From assembly GCF_005144415.1 (NCBI RefSeq), contig NZ_SWJE01000003.1, positions 1-64,000 of the forward strand: a stretch of 64,000 nucleotides of DNA. The letters are read 5' to 3'. The position numbers and the translations under genes were made by a program. Position 1 is the stretch's first letter, and each line of letters opens with the position of its first letter. Under the pieces are notes generated by a model. It was not told where the DNA came from. It saw nothing but the letters and a program-made list of their open reading frames with translations, and did not search any database. The DNA comes from Trinickia terrae (GTDB lineage Bacteria; Pseudomonadota; Gammaproteobacteria; Burkholderiales; Burkholderiaceae). Below are positions 1 to 9,491 of this stretch, one piece after another.

Positions 1-188
1 ACCCGAAGGAGACCTGGGCGCTGATCGTCTGGCTGAACTACGCAGCGTGGCTGCACATGCGCCTGATGAAGGGGCTGCGCGGCGCGGTCGCCGCGTGGTG
101 GGCGCTGACGGGGTTGCTGGTGACGACCTTTGCGTTCCTCGGCGTCAACATGTTCCTGTCCGGGCTGCATAGTTACGGCAAGCTGTAA
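1..188 (+). CDS. ccsB: Cytochrome c biogenesis protein CcsB/ResC family, C-terminal fragment (5' cut by window edge)
   Basis: The last 61 codons of a CcsA/ResC-type haem-handling membrane protein of the System II cytochrome c maturation machinery. The fragment opens with PKETWALIVWLNYA, which matches the conserved WDPKETWALI segment of this family, followed by a hydrophobic helix (about residues 30-52) and a short C-terminal tail. The stop (TAA 186-188) is followed 23 bases later by a strong terminator, so this is the end of its operon. CcsA and CcsB names are used inconsistently between genomes; the family assignment is firm, the symbol less so. Confidence 0.85.
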   Translation, partial: PKETWALIVWLNYAAWLHMRLMKGLRGAVAAWWALTGLLVTTFAFLGVNMFLSGLHSYGKL

Positions 189-210
189 TTTTCGCCGTCC
201 TGCCACGACT

Positions 211-246
211 AAAAACCGCCGAGTGCTTTGCACCGGCGGTTTTTTC
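211..246 (+). terminator. Rho-independent terminator after ccsB
   Basis: A perfect 7-bp stem (ACCGCCG 215-221 with CGGCGGT 234-240) with a 12-base loop is followed by a run of six T. The stem is also preceded by five A, so it could work in both directions, but only the plus-strand gene ends here. Confidence 0.9.
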
Positions 247-380
247 GTCTGGGGAGTGCGCTTTTCCGTATCCGGGTGCGCCTGTTTGCATCCGGTGCAC
301 CGCCCCGAACGGTATATATGGCCGATGGGCCGGACGATCATGCATCCGCCGGCCTGAACCGAATTTCAGGAGCTTTCATT

Positions 381-1385
381 ATGCTGACCAAGCGGGGACT
401 GCACGCTCAATTGCGCGGCGACGATATCGCGGCGAGTGAAATCACGCCGCGCGCCATCTTCGAGAACCGGCGGCGCGTGCTGCAACTGGCCGGCATGGCG
501 GGCGTGGCGGCGGCGGGCGGCCTGCTCGGCGTGAGCAACCGCGCGTTCGCGAACTACGAATCACCCGACGCCCACGCCCAGAAGCTCGCGGCGAAGACCA
601 ATCCGAAGTTCGTCGTCGTCGACAAGGTCACGCCATACAAGGACGTCACGACCTATAACAATTTCTACGAGTTCGGCACCGACAAGAGCGATCCGGCCCA
701 AAACGCGCATACGTTGCGGCCGCGTCCGTGGCGCGTGAGCGTCGAGGGCGAGGTTAAGAACGCCAAGGTCTACGACATCGACGAGCTGCTCAAGCTCGCG
801 CCGCTCGAGGAGCGCGTGTACCGGCACCGTTGCGTCGAGGGATGGTCGATGGTGATTCCTTGGGTGGGCTTTTCGCTGTCCGAGCTGATCAAGCGCGCGC
901 AGCCGACCGGCAACGCCAAGTACGTGCAATTCATCACGCTCGCGGACCCGTCGCAAATGCCCGGAGTCGCCCAGCCCATTCTCGACTGGCCGTATTCCGA
1001 AGGGCTGCGGATGGACGAGGCGATGAATCCCCTGACGCTCCTGACGGTCGGCGTCTACGGACAGGTGCTGCCGAATCAGAACGGCGCGCCGATCCGTGTC
1101 GTCGTGCCGTGGAAGTACGGCTTCAAGAGCGCGAAGTCGCTGGTGAAGATCCGCTTTGTCGAGAAGCAGCCGCCGACGAGCTGGAATACCGAGGCGTCGA
1201 ACGAATACGGTTTTTACTCGAACGTGAACCCGAACGTCGATCACCCGCGCTGGAGCCAGGCGACCGAGCGGCGCATCGGCGAGGACGGCTTTTTCACGCC
1301 CAAGCGCAAGACGCTGATGTTCAACGGTTACGGCGATCTGGTTGCGTCGATGTATCAGGGCATGGATTTGCGGAAATTCTTTTGA
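381..1385 (+). CDS. msrP: Protein-methionine-sulfoxide reductase catalytic subunit MsrP (YedY), molybdopterin enzyme
   Basis: Periplasmic molybdoenzyme that reduces methionine sulfoxide in oxidised envelope proteins, taking electrons from the membrane partner MsrQ. The 334-residue length is normal. A twin-arginine signal is visible ([11 protein letters not shown], residues 28-38, then an Ala/Gly-rich hydrophobic stretch to about 50). Cys151 in [11 protein letters not shown] is the expected molybdenum ligand. I chose ATG 381 because a purine-rich AGGAGC lies 9 bases upstream and the Tat motif is then at a usual distance; the frame is open further upstream to 228 but across the terminator. It is followed 17 bases later by msrQ. 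Confidence 0.95.
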   Translation: MLTKRGLHAQLRGDDIAASEITPRAIFENRRRVLQLAGMAGVAAAGGLLGVSNRAFANYESPDAHAQKLAAKTNPKFVVVDKVTPYKDVTTYNNFYEFGTDKSDPAQNAHTLRPRPWRVSVEGEVKNAKVYDIDELLKLAPLEERVYRHRCVEGWSMVIPWVGFSLSELIKRAQPTGNAKYVQFITLADPSQMPGVAQPILDWPYSEGLRMDEAMNPLTLLTVGVYGQVLPNQNGAPIRVVVPWKYGFKSAKSLVKIRFVEKQPPTSWNTEASNEYGFYSNVNPNVDHPRWSQATERRIGEDGFFTPKRKTLMFNGYGDLVASMYQGMDLRKFF

Positions 1386-1402
1386 ACCGGGCGGCGCCGA
1401 TC

Positions 1403-2092
1403 ATGACCGACATGCCAACCACCCTCACGAGCCAGAAGAGCGCGCGCGCAGCAACAGCCGCGCGTCCGGCTTCCCGCAAGGGCGAACGCTGGATCGCGCC
1501 GGCCAAGGTCGCGGTCTTCATCGCGGCGTTGTATCCGCTTGCGCGCATCGTGCTGTTCGGCCTGACCGATCGGCTCGGCGCGAACCCGATCGAGTTCATT
1601 ACGCGCTCGACCGGCCTCTGGACGCTCGTGTTCCTCTGCATCACGCTGGCCGTCACGCCGCTGCGCAAGCTCACTGGCATGAACGCGCTGCTGCGCTTTC
1701 GCCGGATGCTCGGGCTCTACGCGTTCTTCTACGCGACGCTGCACTTCACGACCTACATCTGGTTCGACAAGTGGTTCGACGTCGCCGCGATCCTGAAGGA
1801 CATCGGCAAGCGTCCGTTCATCACCGTCGGTTTTGCGGCGTTTCTGCTGCTGATCCCGCTCGCGGCAACATCGCCGCGGGCGATGGCGCGCAGGCTCGGC
1901 CGGCACTGGCAGACGCTGCATCGCGCGGTCTATGCGATTGCAGCCCTCGCGATCCTGCATTTCTGGTGGATGAAAGCGGGCAAGCACGACCTGATCCTGC
2001 CGAAGATCTACGGCGCGATCATGGTCGCGCTGCTCGGCTGGCGTGTATTGCTCTGGCTGCGCTCGCGGTTCTTCGAGCGGCAGCGGGCCTGA
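1403..2092 (+). CDS. msrQ: Haem-binding membrane subunit MsrQ (YedZ)
   Basis: A 229-residue inner-membrane b-type cytochrome of the ferric-reductase-like family that passes quinol or flavin electrons to MsrP. About six hydrophobic helices can be seen after a short basic, Ala-rich N-terminus; conserved histidines lie in helices such as TLHFTTYIWF and RHWQTLHRAVY. It begins 17 bases after msrP and the two form a two-gene operon that ends at the terminator at 2141. The start at 1403 avoids overlap with msrP; a second in-frame ATG four codons on (MTDMPTT) is possible. Confidence 0.93.
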   Translation: MTDMPTTLTSQKSARAATAARPASRKGERWIAPAKVAVFIAALYPLARIVLFGLTDRLGANPIEFITRSTGLWTLVFLCITLAVTPLRKLTGMNALLRFRRMLGLYAFFYATLHFTTYIWFDKWFDVAAILKDIGKRPFITVGFAAFLLLIPLAATSPRAMARRLGRHWQTLHRAVYAIAALAILHFWWMKAGKHDLILPKIYGAIMVALLGWRVLLWLRSRFFERQRA

Positions 2093-2140
2093 TGTGATTC
2101 GAGGTCGAGCGCTCCAGCCCGGCGCTGGCGACGGTGCGAT

Positions 2141-2178
2141 AAAAAAGGCGATGCCGCTTGCGCGGTCATCGCCTTTTC
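2141..2178. terminator. Bidirectional Rho-independent terminator between msrQ and lysA
   Basis: An 11-bp perfect inverted repeat (AAAAGGCGATG 2143-2153 with CATCGCCTTTT 2167-2177) carries A-tracts on one side and T-tracts on the other, so it can end both msrPQ on the plus strand and lptM-lysA on the minus strand. Confidence 0.9.
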
Positions 2179-2198
2179 GGCTTGAACGGACACCGCGC

Positions 2199-3461
2199 CT
2201 AGCCCGGTAGCACCGATTCGCCGGAGAACAGATCCCGCACCTTTTCGCGTGCCCGCACGACATGTGCGCTGCCGCCGTCGACCATCACTTCAGCCGCGCG
2301 CGGCCGCGTGTTGTAGTTCGAGCTCATCACGAAGCCGTATGCGCCGGCCGAGCGAATGACGAGCAGGTCGCCCGCTTCGATCGCGAGTTGCCGGTCGCGG
2401 CCGAGCCAGTCGCCGCTTTCGCAGACGGGGCCGACCACGTCGTAGACCTGGGCCGCCACCTCGCGCTTCACGGCGGGCTCGATCGCGTGGAACGCCTGAT
2501 ACATCGCCGGACGGGCGAGATCGTTCATGGCGGCGTCGACGATCGCGAAGTTCTTTTCCTCGCCGGGTTTCAGGAACTCGACGCGCGTGAGCAGGACGCC
2601 GGCATTGCCCGTGACCGAGCGCCCCGGCTCGAAGAACACATTGCGAAACCCGTGGCCGCGCGCCTCGATGTGGTCGAGCAGCGTCTTCACGAATTCGCCG
2701 ATATCGGGCGGCGTTTCCGAGTCGTACGTGATGCCGAGACCGCCGCCGACGTCGATATGGTGAATCGCCGTGCCGTCCGCTTCGATCTGCTCGACGAGCT
2801 CCAGCAGTTTGTCGACGGCGTCGAGGTAAGGGGAGATCTCGGTGATCTGTGAGCCGATGTGGCAGTCGATGCCGACCACCTCGAGATTCGGCATCGCGGC
2901 GGCGGTGCGATAGGTCGCGCGCGCTTCGGAGAAGGCGACGCCGAATTTGTTCGCCTTGAGCCCGGTCGAGATATAGGGGTGCGTTTTCGGATCGACGTCA
3001 GGATTCACGCGCAGCGAGACGGGCGCCTTCTTGCCTATCGATGCGGCCACCGCGTTCAGGCGGTCGAGCTCGGGGATCGATTCGACGTTGAAGCACTTCA
3101 CGCCTGCCGCGAGCGCCTCACGCATTTCCTCAGCGTGCTTGCCGACGCCCGAGAACACGACGTTCTCCGCCTTGCCGCCTGCCGCAAGCACGCGCGCGAG
3201 CTCGCCGCTCGAGACGATGTCGAAGCCCGCGCCGAGGCGCGCGAACACGTTCAGCACGGCCAGATTGCTGTTCGCCTTCACGGCCACGTGGACGAACGCG
3301 CGCCGGCCCGCGCAAGCGTTCGCGTAGGCCTCGTAGGCTTGCGTCAGCGCTGCGCGCGAGTAGACGAAAAGCGGGGTGCCGAATTGTTCGGCGAGCGAGA
3401 CGGCGGACACGCCTTCGGCGTGCAGGACGCCGTCGACGAAAGCGAATGCGGACTGATTCAT
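2199..3461 (-). CDS. lysA: Diaminopimelate decarboxylase LysA
   Basis: PLP enzyme of fold type III that decarboxylates meso-diaminopimelate to L-lysine, the last step of the DAP pathway. The 420 residues cover an alanine-racemase-like barrel with the PLP lysine at K62 (HVAVKANSN), a glycine-rich phosphate loop (HIDVGGGLG) and the C-terminal domain with the GPVCESGD motif contributed to the partner active site. It lies 9 bases downstream of lptM and is probably co-transcribed with it. Confidence 0.96.
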   Translation of the reverse strand: MNQSAFAFVDGVLHAEGVSAVSLAEQFGTPLFVYSRAALTQAYEAYANACAGRRAFVHVAVKANSNLAVLNVFARLGAGFDIVSSGELARVLAAGGKAENVVFSGVGKHAEEMREALAAGVKCFNVESIPELDRLNAVAASIGKKAPVSLRVNPDVDPKTHPYISTGLKANKFGVAFSEARATYRTAAAMPNLEVVGIDCHIGSQITEISPYLDAVDKLLELVEQIEADGTAIHHIDVGGGLGITYDSETPPDIGEFVKTLLDHIEARGHGFRNVFFEPGRSVTGNAGVLLTRVEFLKPGEEKNFAIVDAAMNDLARPAMYQAFHAIEPAVKREVAAQVYDVVGPVCESGDWLGRDRQLAIEAGDLLVIRSAGAYGFVMSSNYNTRPRAAEVMVDGGSAHVVRAREKVRDLFSGESVLPG

Positions 3462-3470
3462 GCGGCGGGA

Positions 3471-3803
3471 TTATTGATCTTGGGACGCGCCCGAAGCGGG
3501 GCTGGACGTCGCCTTGCCCGTGGCCGTCGTTGTGCCGAGCTGGCTATCCGGCGAGAGGGAAAGCGGTGTGGACGAGGTATCCGAGGCGGCCTTCGCTTGC
3601 GCCGCACCGGATGCCGGAATCGAACCGGTTTCCGCATCGGGCTTGACGTCGGACGGGGGCGGTTCCATCTGGTCCGTGGGCTTCGGAGGCAGCGGCGGGA
3701 CGGTCGGCATGTAGAGCGGCCCGCGTTGTCCGCAGCCGCCGAGCGCGGCTGCGCCGAGAGCCAAAGCCGCTACAATCGCGCTCATCCTGAATACGACCCG
3801 CAT
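3471..3803 (-). CDS. lptM: LptM-like small lipoprotein (formerly YifL), LPS translocon maturation factor
   Basis: A 110-residue lipoprotein with signal peptide and lipobox LGGC (Cys24), followed directly by the family signature CGQRGPLYMP. In enterobacteria LptM helps LptD fold and form disulfides in the LPS translocon; the same role here is inferred from the signature. The rest is a low-complexity Pro/Ser/Ala-rich linker longer than the E. coli protein. It sits head-to-head with cyaY, with 35 bases between start codons, and leads into lysA, an arrangement common in proteobacteria. Confidence 0.88.
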   Translation of the reverse strand: MRVVFRMSAIVAALALGAAALGGCGQRGPLYMPTVPPLPPKPTDQMEPPPSDVKPDAETGSIPASGAAQAKAASDTSSTPLSLSPDSQLGTTTATGKATSSPASGASQDQ

Positions 3804-3838
3804 GACTGTCCCTGATTGATTAACCCGTGGAGTTTAGC

Positions 3839-4162
3839 ATGACCGACAGTGAATACCTGACCCGCGCGGAAGCCGTGCTGACAGCCATCGAGCGCGCTTC
3901 CGACGAGATCGACGCCGATATTGAATTCGAGCGCAGCGGCAATGTCTTGACGCTCGAATTCGAGAATAAATCGAAGATCATTGTGAACCTTCAGCCGGCG
4001 ATGCACGAGGTTTGGATCGCGGCGAAATCCGGCGGCTTCCATTTCAAGTTCGCCGACGGCGAAGGCGAATGGCGCGACACGCGCAGCGGCAAGGAATTTT
4101 TTGCCGCGTTGTCCGAATATGCGACGCAGCAGGCGGGCGAGCCCGTCGAGTTCCGGGCCTGA
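3839..4162 (+). CDS. cyaY: Iron-sulfur cluster assembly regulator CyaY (bacterial frataxin)
   Basis: A 107-residue frataxin homologue that binds iron and tunes IscS-dependent Fe-S cluster assembly. The acidic first helix ([11 protein letters not shown]) and the conserved strand region [20 protein letters not shown] are intact. ATG 3839 gives the normal length; four extra codons upstream in the same frame lack support. It is transcribed away from lptM and ends about 90 bases before the convergent mrcA. Confidence 0.95.
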   Translation: MTDSEYLTRAEAVLTAIERASDEIDADIEFERSGNVLTLEFENKSKIIVNLQPAMHEVWIAAKSGGFHFKFADGEGEWRDTRSGKEFFAALSEYATQQAGEPVEFRA

Positions 4163-4249
4163 TGTCCCGTCAGGTCCCAGTGGGCGTGTTGTCCGGTTGA
4201 ACTTCTTCAGTGGTTCGTCCGCAGGCGGTGCGCCTCCACAAGCTTCGAT

Positions 4250-6652
4250 TCAATGCCCGCGGAACAGGTTCATGATGTCCTGTTTCTCCTGGTCGCCCAC
4301 GTGTTCCGGCATCGGCGCCGAGCCCGCATCGACGACTTCGCCGTCGGCCGGAGCCTCGTTGACGCCGATGCTCGCGACGAACCCGTGGCTCGGCGTGAAT
4401 TCGTCGAAATACAGCTCACCGTCGATCGAAGCGACATCGTCCGGCATGGGCATCTGGTACGGAGGCACGCTCTTTAGCGTCTGTCCCATGTAGTCGATCC
4501 AGACCGGCAGCGCGAGGCCGCCGCCGGTTTCGCGGTCGCCGAGGCTGCGCGGATTGTCATAGCCGATCCAGGCAATCGCCGTGAGCGTGTGCTGGTAGCC
4601 GGCGAACCAGGCGTCGCGCGAATCGTTGGTCGTGCCCGTCTTGCCTGCGAGATCGGTGCGCTTGAGCACGTTCGACTTGGCGCCGGTGCCGCGCTGCGCG
4701 ACGCTTTGCAGCAGGCTGTTCATGACGTAGGCGTTGCGCGCATCGATCGCGCGCGGCGCATTCTGCCCGGCAATGATCGGCTGGGCGTGCGCGACGATGA
4801 CGCCCTGCTGGTCGGTGACTTCGGAAATCAGATACGGATTGATCCGGTATCCGCCGTTGGCGAACACCGAATACGCGCCGGCCATCTGCAGCGGCGTGAC
4901 GAGGCCTGCGCCCAGCGCCATAGGCAGGTAGGCGGGATGGCGGTCGGCGTCGAAACCGAAGCGCGTGATGTATTGCTGCGCGTACTTGGTGCCGATCTGC
5001 GACAGGATGCGGATCGACACCAGGTTGCGCGACTTCTGCAGCGCGGTGCGCATCGTCATCGGGCCCTCGAAGCCGCCACCGTAGTTCTTCGGCTCCCACG
5101 GCTGGCCGCCCGTCTCGGCAGCGCTGAAAAAGAGCGGTGCGTCGTTGATGATGGTCGCGGGCCCGAGGCCCTTGTCGAGCGATGCCGAGTAGATAAACGG
5201 CTTGAAGCTCGAGCCCGGTTGGCGCCACGCCTGCGTGACGTGGTTGAACTTGTTCTTGTTGAAATCGAAGCCGCCGACGAGCGCCCGGATCGCGCCATCC
5301 TGCGGCACGACCGAAACGAACGCGCCTTCGATCTGCGGCAGTTGCGTGATCGCCCAGCTGCCGTCGCTGTTCTTGATGAGGCGCACGATCGCGCCAGGGC
5401 GGATGCGCTGGCTCGGCTGTGCACGCGGACCGAGCGTGGACGACACGAAGCGCAGGCCGTCGCCGGTGATGGTCGCGGTGTTGCCGTCGATGAAGCTTGC
5501 CTGCACCTCTTTCGGGCTGGCCGAGGTCACGACCGCGGCGATGATTTCACCGTTGTCCGGATGCTCGGCGAGGGCGTCGTCGATCGCCTGCTCGCGGCCG
5601 GCGGTGTCCTCCGGCAGATCGATGAAGGCTTCCGGGCCGCGATAGCCGTGGCGACGCTCGTAGTCCATCAGGCCGCGGCGCATCGCCCGGTAGGCGATGT
5701 CCTGGTCGGCGGAATCGATCGTCGTGACGACGTTCAGGCCGCGCGTGTACGCCTCTTCGCGGTACTGCGAGTACATCATCTGGCGCACCATTTCGGCGAC
5801 GTATTCTGCGTGCACGCTGAATTCCCGGCCCAGGCCCTTGACGACGAGCGGCTGCTTCACCGCCTCGTCGTACTGCGACTGCGTGATGTAGCGCAGATCG
5901 AGCATGCGCTGGAGGATGTACTCCTGCCGGACTTTCGCGCGGTTCGGGTTGACCACCGGGTTATAGGCCGAGGGCGCCTTCGGCAGGCCGGCGAGCATCG
6001 CCGCCTCGGCGAGCGTGACGTCCTTCAGGTCCTTGCCGAAATAGACGCGCGCCGCGCTCGCGAAACCATACGCGCGCTGCCCGAGATAGATCTGATTCAT
6101 GTAGACCTCGAGAATCTGATCCTTGGTCAGCTTCGACTCGATCTTGTAGGCGAGCAGCATCTCGTAGATTTTGCGCGTGTAGGTCTTCTCGCTCGACAGG
6201 AAGAAGTTGCGCGCGACCTGCATCGTGATCGTGCTGGCGCCCTGCGTCGCGTGGCCGTTGGTCAGCGCCACGAGGCCGGCGCGCGCGATGCCGGTCAGGT
6301 CGACGCCGCCGTGGTCGTAAAAGCGAGCGTCCTCGATCGCGAGGATCGCTTTCTTCAGGTGGCCGGGCACGTCCTGGATGTGGACGACGTCGCGGCGCTC
6401 TTCGCCGAATTCGCCGATCAGCACGTGGTCGGCCGTGTAGACGCGCAGCGGCACTTTGGGCCGGTAGTCGGTCAACGCGTCGAGCGACGGCAGGTTCGGG
6501 CGCGCGACGACGAGCGCATAGCCGAGCACGAGCCCGGCGCACGCGATGAACGCGGCGACGAGTCCGGCAAAACCGAGCAGCAGCTTCAGCCACAGCGGGG
6601 ATTTGCGCTTCTTCGGTACGTCTGGCGGGGACGAAGGAGGCAAGGATTGCAT
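4250..6652 (-). CDS. mrcA: Penicillin-binding protein 1A (bifunctional transglycosylase/transpeptidase)
   Basis: Class A PBP of 800 residues that polymerises and cross-links peptidoglycan from the inner membrane. It has one N-terminal membrane anchor (about 20-48), a glycosyltransferase domain with catalytic glutamate E107 in EDARFYDHGG, and a transpeptidase domain with SxxK at S481-K484, SxN at S541-N543 and KTGT at 671-674. An OB-like insert lies between the two domains, as in other 1A proteins. It is divergent from the pilMNOQ block, a conserved arrangement in beta- and gamma-proteobacteria. Confidence 0.96.
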   Translation of the reverse strand: MQSLPPSSPPDVPKKRKSPLWLKLLLGFAGLVAAFIACAGLVLGYALVVARPNLPSLDALTDYRPKVPLRVYTADHVLIGEFGEERRDVVHIQDVPGHLKKAILAIEDARFYDHGGVDLTGIARAGLVALTNGHATQGASTITMQVARNFFLSSEKTYTRKIYEMLLAYKIESKLTKDQILEVYMNQIYLGQRAYGFASAARVYFGKDLKDVTLAEAAMLAGLPKAPSAYNPVVNPNRAKVRQEYILQRMLDLRYITQSQYDEAVKQPLVVKGLGREFSVHAEYVAEMVRQMMYSQYREEAYTRGLNVVTTIDSADQDIAYRAMRRGLMDYERRHGYRGPEAFIDLPEDTAGREQAIDDALAEHPDNGEIIAAVVTSASPKEVQASFIDGNTATITGDGLRFVSSTLGPRAQPSQRIRPGAIVRLIKNSDGSWAITQLPQIEGAFVSVVPQDGAIRALVGGFDFNKNKFNHVTQAWRQPGSSFKPFIYSASLDKGLGPATIINDAPLFFSAAETGGQPWEPKNYGGGFEGPMTMRTALQKSRNLVSIRILSQIGTKYAQQYITRFGFDADRHPAYLPMALGAGLVTPLQMAGAYSVFANGGYRINPYLISEVTDQQGVIVAHAQPIIAGQNAPRAIDARNAYVMNSLLQSVAQRGTGAKSNVLKRTDLAGKTGTTNDSRDAWFAGYQHTLTAIAWIGYDNPRSLGDRETGGGLALPVWIDYMGQTLKSVPPYQMPMPDDVASIDGELYFDEFTPSHGFVASIGVNEAPADGEVVDAGSAPMPEHVGDQEKQDIMNLFRGH

Positions 6653-6901
6653 ACGGATGCCAAAAAAGCAGACTCGCGATTATAGCCGCGCAGGCCAGAT
6701 TGCTTTCGAATCACTTACTTGAGGCGAATCAAAGCGCTCGATACCACTTTAGTGCTTGGACGTGCTCGCGGCGCGCCAGGAATGCGGCGTTGGCCGTTCG
6801 GCCGAGTGCCGGGCGCCGGCTCGGGTTTGCAGAATTTCTCTTGCGAAAAGCACGCATGAAAAGCGCCGAATGGTTCGGCGCGCATGCCGCAAGGAGAAAC
6901 C

Positions 6902-7906
6902 ATGCCGATCAGAGACACGCTGCTGCCCGTCAAACGCCGATTTGCCGCGGGGATCGATCTCAGCCCGCGCGAAGTCAGGCTTGCCGTCTTGAGCGTGCGT
7001 GGGCGAGGGGCGGCGCCGGTGAGCGTCGAGGGTCTGGTCGCGGCGCCGCTGGCGGGCGGCGCGATGGCGGGTGCGCAAATCGTCGACCGGGAGGCGGTGG
7101 CGGCGGCGCTCGCCGCAGCGTTTGCGCAGCTTCCGCCGGCGTGTGCGACACGCAAGATGACCTGCGCCATGGCGGTGCCGGGCTCGGCGACGGTGGTGGC
7201 GTCTGTCGCGCTGTCGCGGCTGGCGCCTGGCAAGCCGAGAGCCACGCGGGCGCAAGCGCTGGCCGGCGTGGAGCAGGCGGTGATGGCGGAGGCCGAGCGA
7301 GTTGCCGGCATCGAGCGGCATGCGCTGGCGGTCGACTGGTTCATCGACGACGCATTGCTCGACGCCGGCGGCAACGCGCTGTCCGTGACGATTGCGGCGA
7401 CGCCGAGGCAGCACCTCGAAACGCGCGTCGAGGTGGCCGCGTCCGCCGGCATCGAATTGCGTGCGCTCGACGGCGAGCCGCCGGCCGCGCTGCGCGCCCT
7501 GCGCCATGCCGCCGAACTCGAGCTGAATCCGCACGAGCGCTATGCGGCGCTTTGGGTTGGCGGCGATGGGGTCTATGGGTGGAGGCTATCGGGCGACATG
7601 ATCGAAGCGCACCTCCGCTATCCCGCGCCCGAGCATGAGGACTTGGCCGACGCGCTGCGCGAGCTCGGCGGAGGCGGGGCGCTCGGCTGTGCGCTCGGGT
7701 GTGCGCTGATTGGCGGCGAGCTCGAGTTGCTTGGCAGCGTGGGTGTCGCGATCGCCGACATCGGCGATCTGCTTGGCTGCAGCGTGCTGCCGTTCGAGTG
7801 TGCTCCTTATTGCGACGACGGTTCGAGCGGGGTTCCTGCGGAACTGCGGCATGCGCCGGCGTTTGCTGTTGCGTTTGGCTTGGCGTTGCGCGGGGTGCTC
7901 GAATGA
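6902..7906 (+). CDS. pilM: PilM-like type IV pilus assembly ATPase-fold protein
   Basis: A 334-residue actin-fold protein that in type IV pili forms the cytoplasmic part of the alignment subcomplex and binds the PilN N-terminus. The opening AAGIDLSPREVRLAVL is the phosphate-1-like strand of this fold; overall similarity to classical PilM is low, so position carries much of the call: it is divergent from mrcA and followed by pilN, pilO, pilQ and aroK. ATG 6902 has AAGGAGAAA 4-12 bases upstream. The stop overlaps the pilN start (ATGATG), suggesting translational coupling. Confidence 0.8.
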   Translation: MPIRDTLLPVKRRFAAGIDLSPREVRLAVLSVRGRGAAPVSVEGLVAAPLAGGAMAGAQIVDREAVAAALAAAFAQLPPACATRKMTCAMAVPGSATVVASVALSRLAPGKPRATRAQALAGVEQAVMAEAERVAGIERHALAVDWFIDDALLDAGGNALSVTIAATPRQHLETRVEVAASAGIELRALDGEPPAALRALRHAAELELNPHERYAALWVGGDGVYGWRLSGDMIEAHLRYPAPEHEDLADALRELGGGGALGCALGCALIGGELELLGSVGVAIADIGDLLGCSVLPFECAPYCDDGSSGVPAELRHAPAFAVAFGLALRGVLE

Positions 7907-8583
7907 TGGCGCCGACCCATGGAAATCTCGGGAGGCCTGTGGCGTCCGGGCTGCGCGCGCAGTGTGGCGGCTTCAATCTGCTGCCTTATCGGCAGCGCGA
8001 TGCGCGTCGGGCGCGCCGGCGCTTTCTGATCGAATGCCTGGCGGCCGCGCTGATGGGATGTGCCGCGGTGTCGGTATGGGCGGGCTGGGAGGCGCTCGTG
8101 CGCGCACGCCTGGACGCGAAGCGCGAGGCCCTTGAAGCGACGCTCGCCAGCCTTGCCGCGCCGCTTGCCGAATACCGCCGGCTCGAGGGCTTGCGCGCCG
8201 ATCAGCACATGCGTGCGGTGCTGGCGCAGAGGCTGTCGGAGCCTCGCGAGCGGCTGGTCGCTCTCTTCGACGCGCTCAGCCGAGAAGCCGATCCGGATGT
8301 CGAGTTGCGAGAGCTGAAGCAGACCGATCATGAGGTGTCGCTCCTCGCGAGCGCCAAGGACAGCGCGTCGTCTTCGGCATGGCTGGCGCGCCTGAAAGCC
8401 GTGCGCGGCGTTCGGGCCGTGGACGTTTCTGATTTGCGTCACGTCTTGGCGTTGCCGGGTGATGACGTCATCGGTGCCGGAAACACGATCGAGTTCACCG
8501 CGCACGTACGCTGGGACGGCGCCGCACCCAAGCTCGCAGGCGACGCGCGCGGTCGCACGGACAACAAGCGGGGTGAGCGATGA
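7903..8583 (+). CDS. pilN: PilN-like type IV pilus inner-membrane protein
   Basis: A 226-residue bitopic protein. The N-terminal cytoplasmic peptide contains FNLLPYRQRD, matching the conserved INLLPWR segment by which PilN binds PilM. A single membrane helix follows (about 45-65), then a periplasmic coiled-coil and ferredoxin-like region. It overlaps pilM by four bases and pilO by four bases. Two consecutive ATG codons (7903 and 7906) make the exact start ambiguous by one residue. Confidence 0.82.
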   Translation: MMAPTHGNLGRPVASGLRAQCGGFNLLPYRQRDARRARRRFLIECLAAALMGCAAVSVWAGWEALVRARLDAKREALEATLASLAAPLAEYRRLEGLRADQHMRAVLAQRLSEPRERLVALFDALSREADPDVELRELKQTDHEVSLLASAKDSASSSAWLARLKAVRGVRAVDVSDLRHVLALPGDDVIGAGNTIEFTAHVRWDGAAPKLAGDARGRTDNKRGER

Positions 8584-9491
8584 GCACGTTGGCGGGACGT
8601 TTGCCGCAAAGCAGCGGCGGTGGCGGCCATAGGCCCGGTGGGTTCGCTGATTGGCGCGAGTGGCTGCGCATGCCGCTCGCGGCGTGGGGCGGCGCGCGCC
8701 GCCTAGTAGCGGGCGCCGTTGTCGCCGCTGCGGTGTTCGGCTTGGGCGCATACGCGTGGGATGCCGCCGATTTCGGCCACACGAGCGCGAGTCGGGCGGC
8801 GCTGGCTGATGTCGAGCATCGATTGTCGGATGCGCGAAAAGCGGTCGCGAGCCTGTCTGCATTGCGTGCAGAGGTGGCGCGCGTCGCGACGCCGTCTGCC
8901 GACGATGCCGGCTCGTCCATCGGCAATTGGCACGAGATCTCCGCGCTGGCTGAGCAAACCGGCTTGACGCTGCGGACGATGGAGCCCGCCAAGGTTCGCG
9001 GCGAAGGCATCGAAACGGCTCGGCCAGTGCGCATTACGGCGCGAGCCGACTTCGCAGGTTTGCTCGATTTTCTGCGCGCGCTGCAGCGCCTGCCGGTGCT
9101 CGCCGTTCCGGCGGACCTGGAAGTGAAGCGCGATGTGGACGACCTCTCGATCGGCATGGCGCTGGATGTATTCGACGCCTTGTCGGCGCCGCTTGCGCCA
9201 TCCGGCGCGGTCGCCGAATCGCCCGAGCGCGACGGCGACGCGTGGTTCTTCGATCCGTTCGCCGTAGCGCCCGCTGCGCTTGCCGGCACCGGGCCGGTCC
9301 TGCAGCTCGTGGGCCTGCTGTGTGAAGGCAGGCGCAGACTTGCGTTGCTGGCGGGCGCCGACGGCGCGACGGCCGTCGAGGCGGGCCAGGCGATCGGACA
9401 GGAGCGCGTGACGCGCATCGATGACCGGGGCGTGACGTTGTCGGGCGGCGCCGGCGTGCGATCACTGACGTTGGTGGAGGCCGCGCGATGA
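8580..9491 (+). CDS. pilO: PilO-like type IV pilus protein with a PilP-like C-terminal domain
   Basis: 303 residues, much longer than a typical PilO (about 200-215). The N-terminal half has a cytoplasmic segment, one membrane helix (about 41-60), a coiled coil (70-105) and a ferredoxin-like fold, as in PilO. From about residue 239 a new segment begins (VLQLVGLLCEGRRRLALL) with the strand pattern of the PilP beta domain that contacts the secretin. No separate pilP lies between this gene and pilQ, which starts within its stop codon. I read it as a natural PilO-PilP fusion lacking the PilP lipoprotein signal; the PilP assignment is inference from pattern and order. Confidence 0.72.
   Translation: MSTLAGRLPQSSGGGGHRPGGFADWREWLRMPLAAWGGARRLVAGAVVAAAVFGLGAYAWDAADFGHTSASRAALADVEHRLSDARKAVASLSALRAEVARVATPSADDAGSSIGNWHEISALAEQTGLTLRTMEPAKVRGEGIETARPVRITARADFAGLLDFLRALQRLPVLAVPADLEVKRDVDDLSIGMALDVFDALSAPLAPSGAVAESPERDGDAWFFDPFAVAPAALAGTGPVLQLVGLLCEGRRRLALLAGADGATAVEAGQAIGQERVTRIDDRGVTLSGGAGVRSLTLVEAAR

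Noticed and set aside
4589-6685. A 698-codon plus-strand open frame opposite mrcA, and similar long antisense frames opposite dgt, gltB and petB
   Set aside because: Codon composition reflects complement of high-GC third positions; no ribosome site or family similarity.
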